Below, one piece after another: positions 5,250 through 5,313 of a stretch of DNA of 5,313 nucleotides. The DNA lies in NCBI GenBank assembly GCA_028715025.1, contig JAQTLG010000145.1, positions 1 to 5,313 of the forward strand, read 5' to 3'. This stretch comes from Dehalococcoidia bacterium. Lineage in GTDB: Bacteria > Chloroflexota > Dehalococcoidia > GIF9 > UBA5629. Position numbers and translations under genes: made by a program. Each line of letters starts with the position of its first letter. Position 1 is the stretch's first letter. The notes beneath the pieces were generated by a model. The model was not told the DNA's origin. It worked only from the letters and a program-made list of their open reading frames with translations, and searched no databases.

Positions 5250-5313
5250 TCAGCTGTGAAGAGGCGCGCGAGGTTTCGGGAGTGAAGCTGACACCGATAG
5301 TAAGGTCGACTTT
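5234..5313 (+). CDS. Partial overlapping ORF, N-terminus only, function unknown
   Basis: An ATG at 5234 opens a frame that stays open for 26 codons to the window edge, overlapping the end of the DUF2953 gene by 16 bases in another frame. The peptide begins MHKEIVSCEEAREVSGVKLT. It is mildly acidic with one cysteine and no hydrophobic segment; I do not recognise it. A Shine-Dalgarno, GGAGG (5226-5230), lies only 3 bases before the ATG, which is short, so the true start could be different. The gene would be third in the GerW-DUF2953 cluster. Eighty bases are too few to prove that it is coding. Confidence 0.5.
   Translation, partial: MHKEIVSCEEAREVSGVKLTPIVRST

Noticed and set aside
1..5313. 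Mobile elements, CRISPR arrays, defence or toxin-antitoxin genes
   Set aside because: No transposase or integrase motifs, no regularly spaced repeats and no small paired toxin/antitoxin-like genes were seen; the window is almost fully explained by housekeeping-type genes.

Overview
The window looks like ordinary core-metabolism chromosome from an anaerobic bacterium. The main evidence is a multi-subunit, ferredoxin-dependent pyruvate (2-oxoacid) oxidoreductase with separate gamma, delta and alpha genes. A GerW/YtfJ-family gene beside a DUF2953 gene suggests a Firmicutes or Chloroflexota (for example Dehalococcoidia-like) background. That placement is an inference from gene content and has not been tested by any search. 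Base composition is mixed, and I see no phage, IS, tRNA, rRNA or CRISPR sequence.

Left part (1-3370, all on the minus strand). Reading in the direction of transcription, the genes are a YgjP/SprT-like zinc metallopeptidase (3370-2600), a small single-domain cupin (2572-2234), then porG (2138-1548), porD (1536-1240) and porA (1235-15). A Shine-Dalgarno sequence right at the left edge (13-10) announces a further gene just outside, most likely the thiamine-diphosphate beta subunit porB. The three por genes are 11 and 4 bases apart and form one operon. A consensus-like promoter in the 95-base gap before porG suggests that por can be transcribed separately from the cupin and metallopeptidase genes.

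Middle (3371-3484). This is a divergent intergenic region with a 12-bp perfect palindrome that carries TATAAT on both strands, and a good promoter facing right.

Right part (3485-5313, plus strand). A stand-alone sugar-1-phosphate nucleotidyltransferase (3485-4180) is followed, after a 97-base gap, by a tight cluster: a GerW/YtfJ-family protein (4278-4652), a DUF2953 membrane-anchored protein (4656-5249), and the first 26 codons of an overlapping gene that runs off the edge (5234-5313).

How the genes work together: PorGDA(B) oxidises pyruvate and CoA to acetyl-CoA, CO2 and reduced ferredoxin. PorD passes electrons through two 4Fe-4S clusters. The GerW/DUF2953 pair is a recurrent neighbourhood of unknown biochemical function outside spore-formers. 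I found no convincing undescribed system. The observations most worth a second look are the expanded first cluster motif in PorD, the GerW/DUF2953/overlapping-ORF cluster, and the promoter architecture upstream of porG and in the divergent region.
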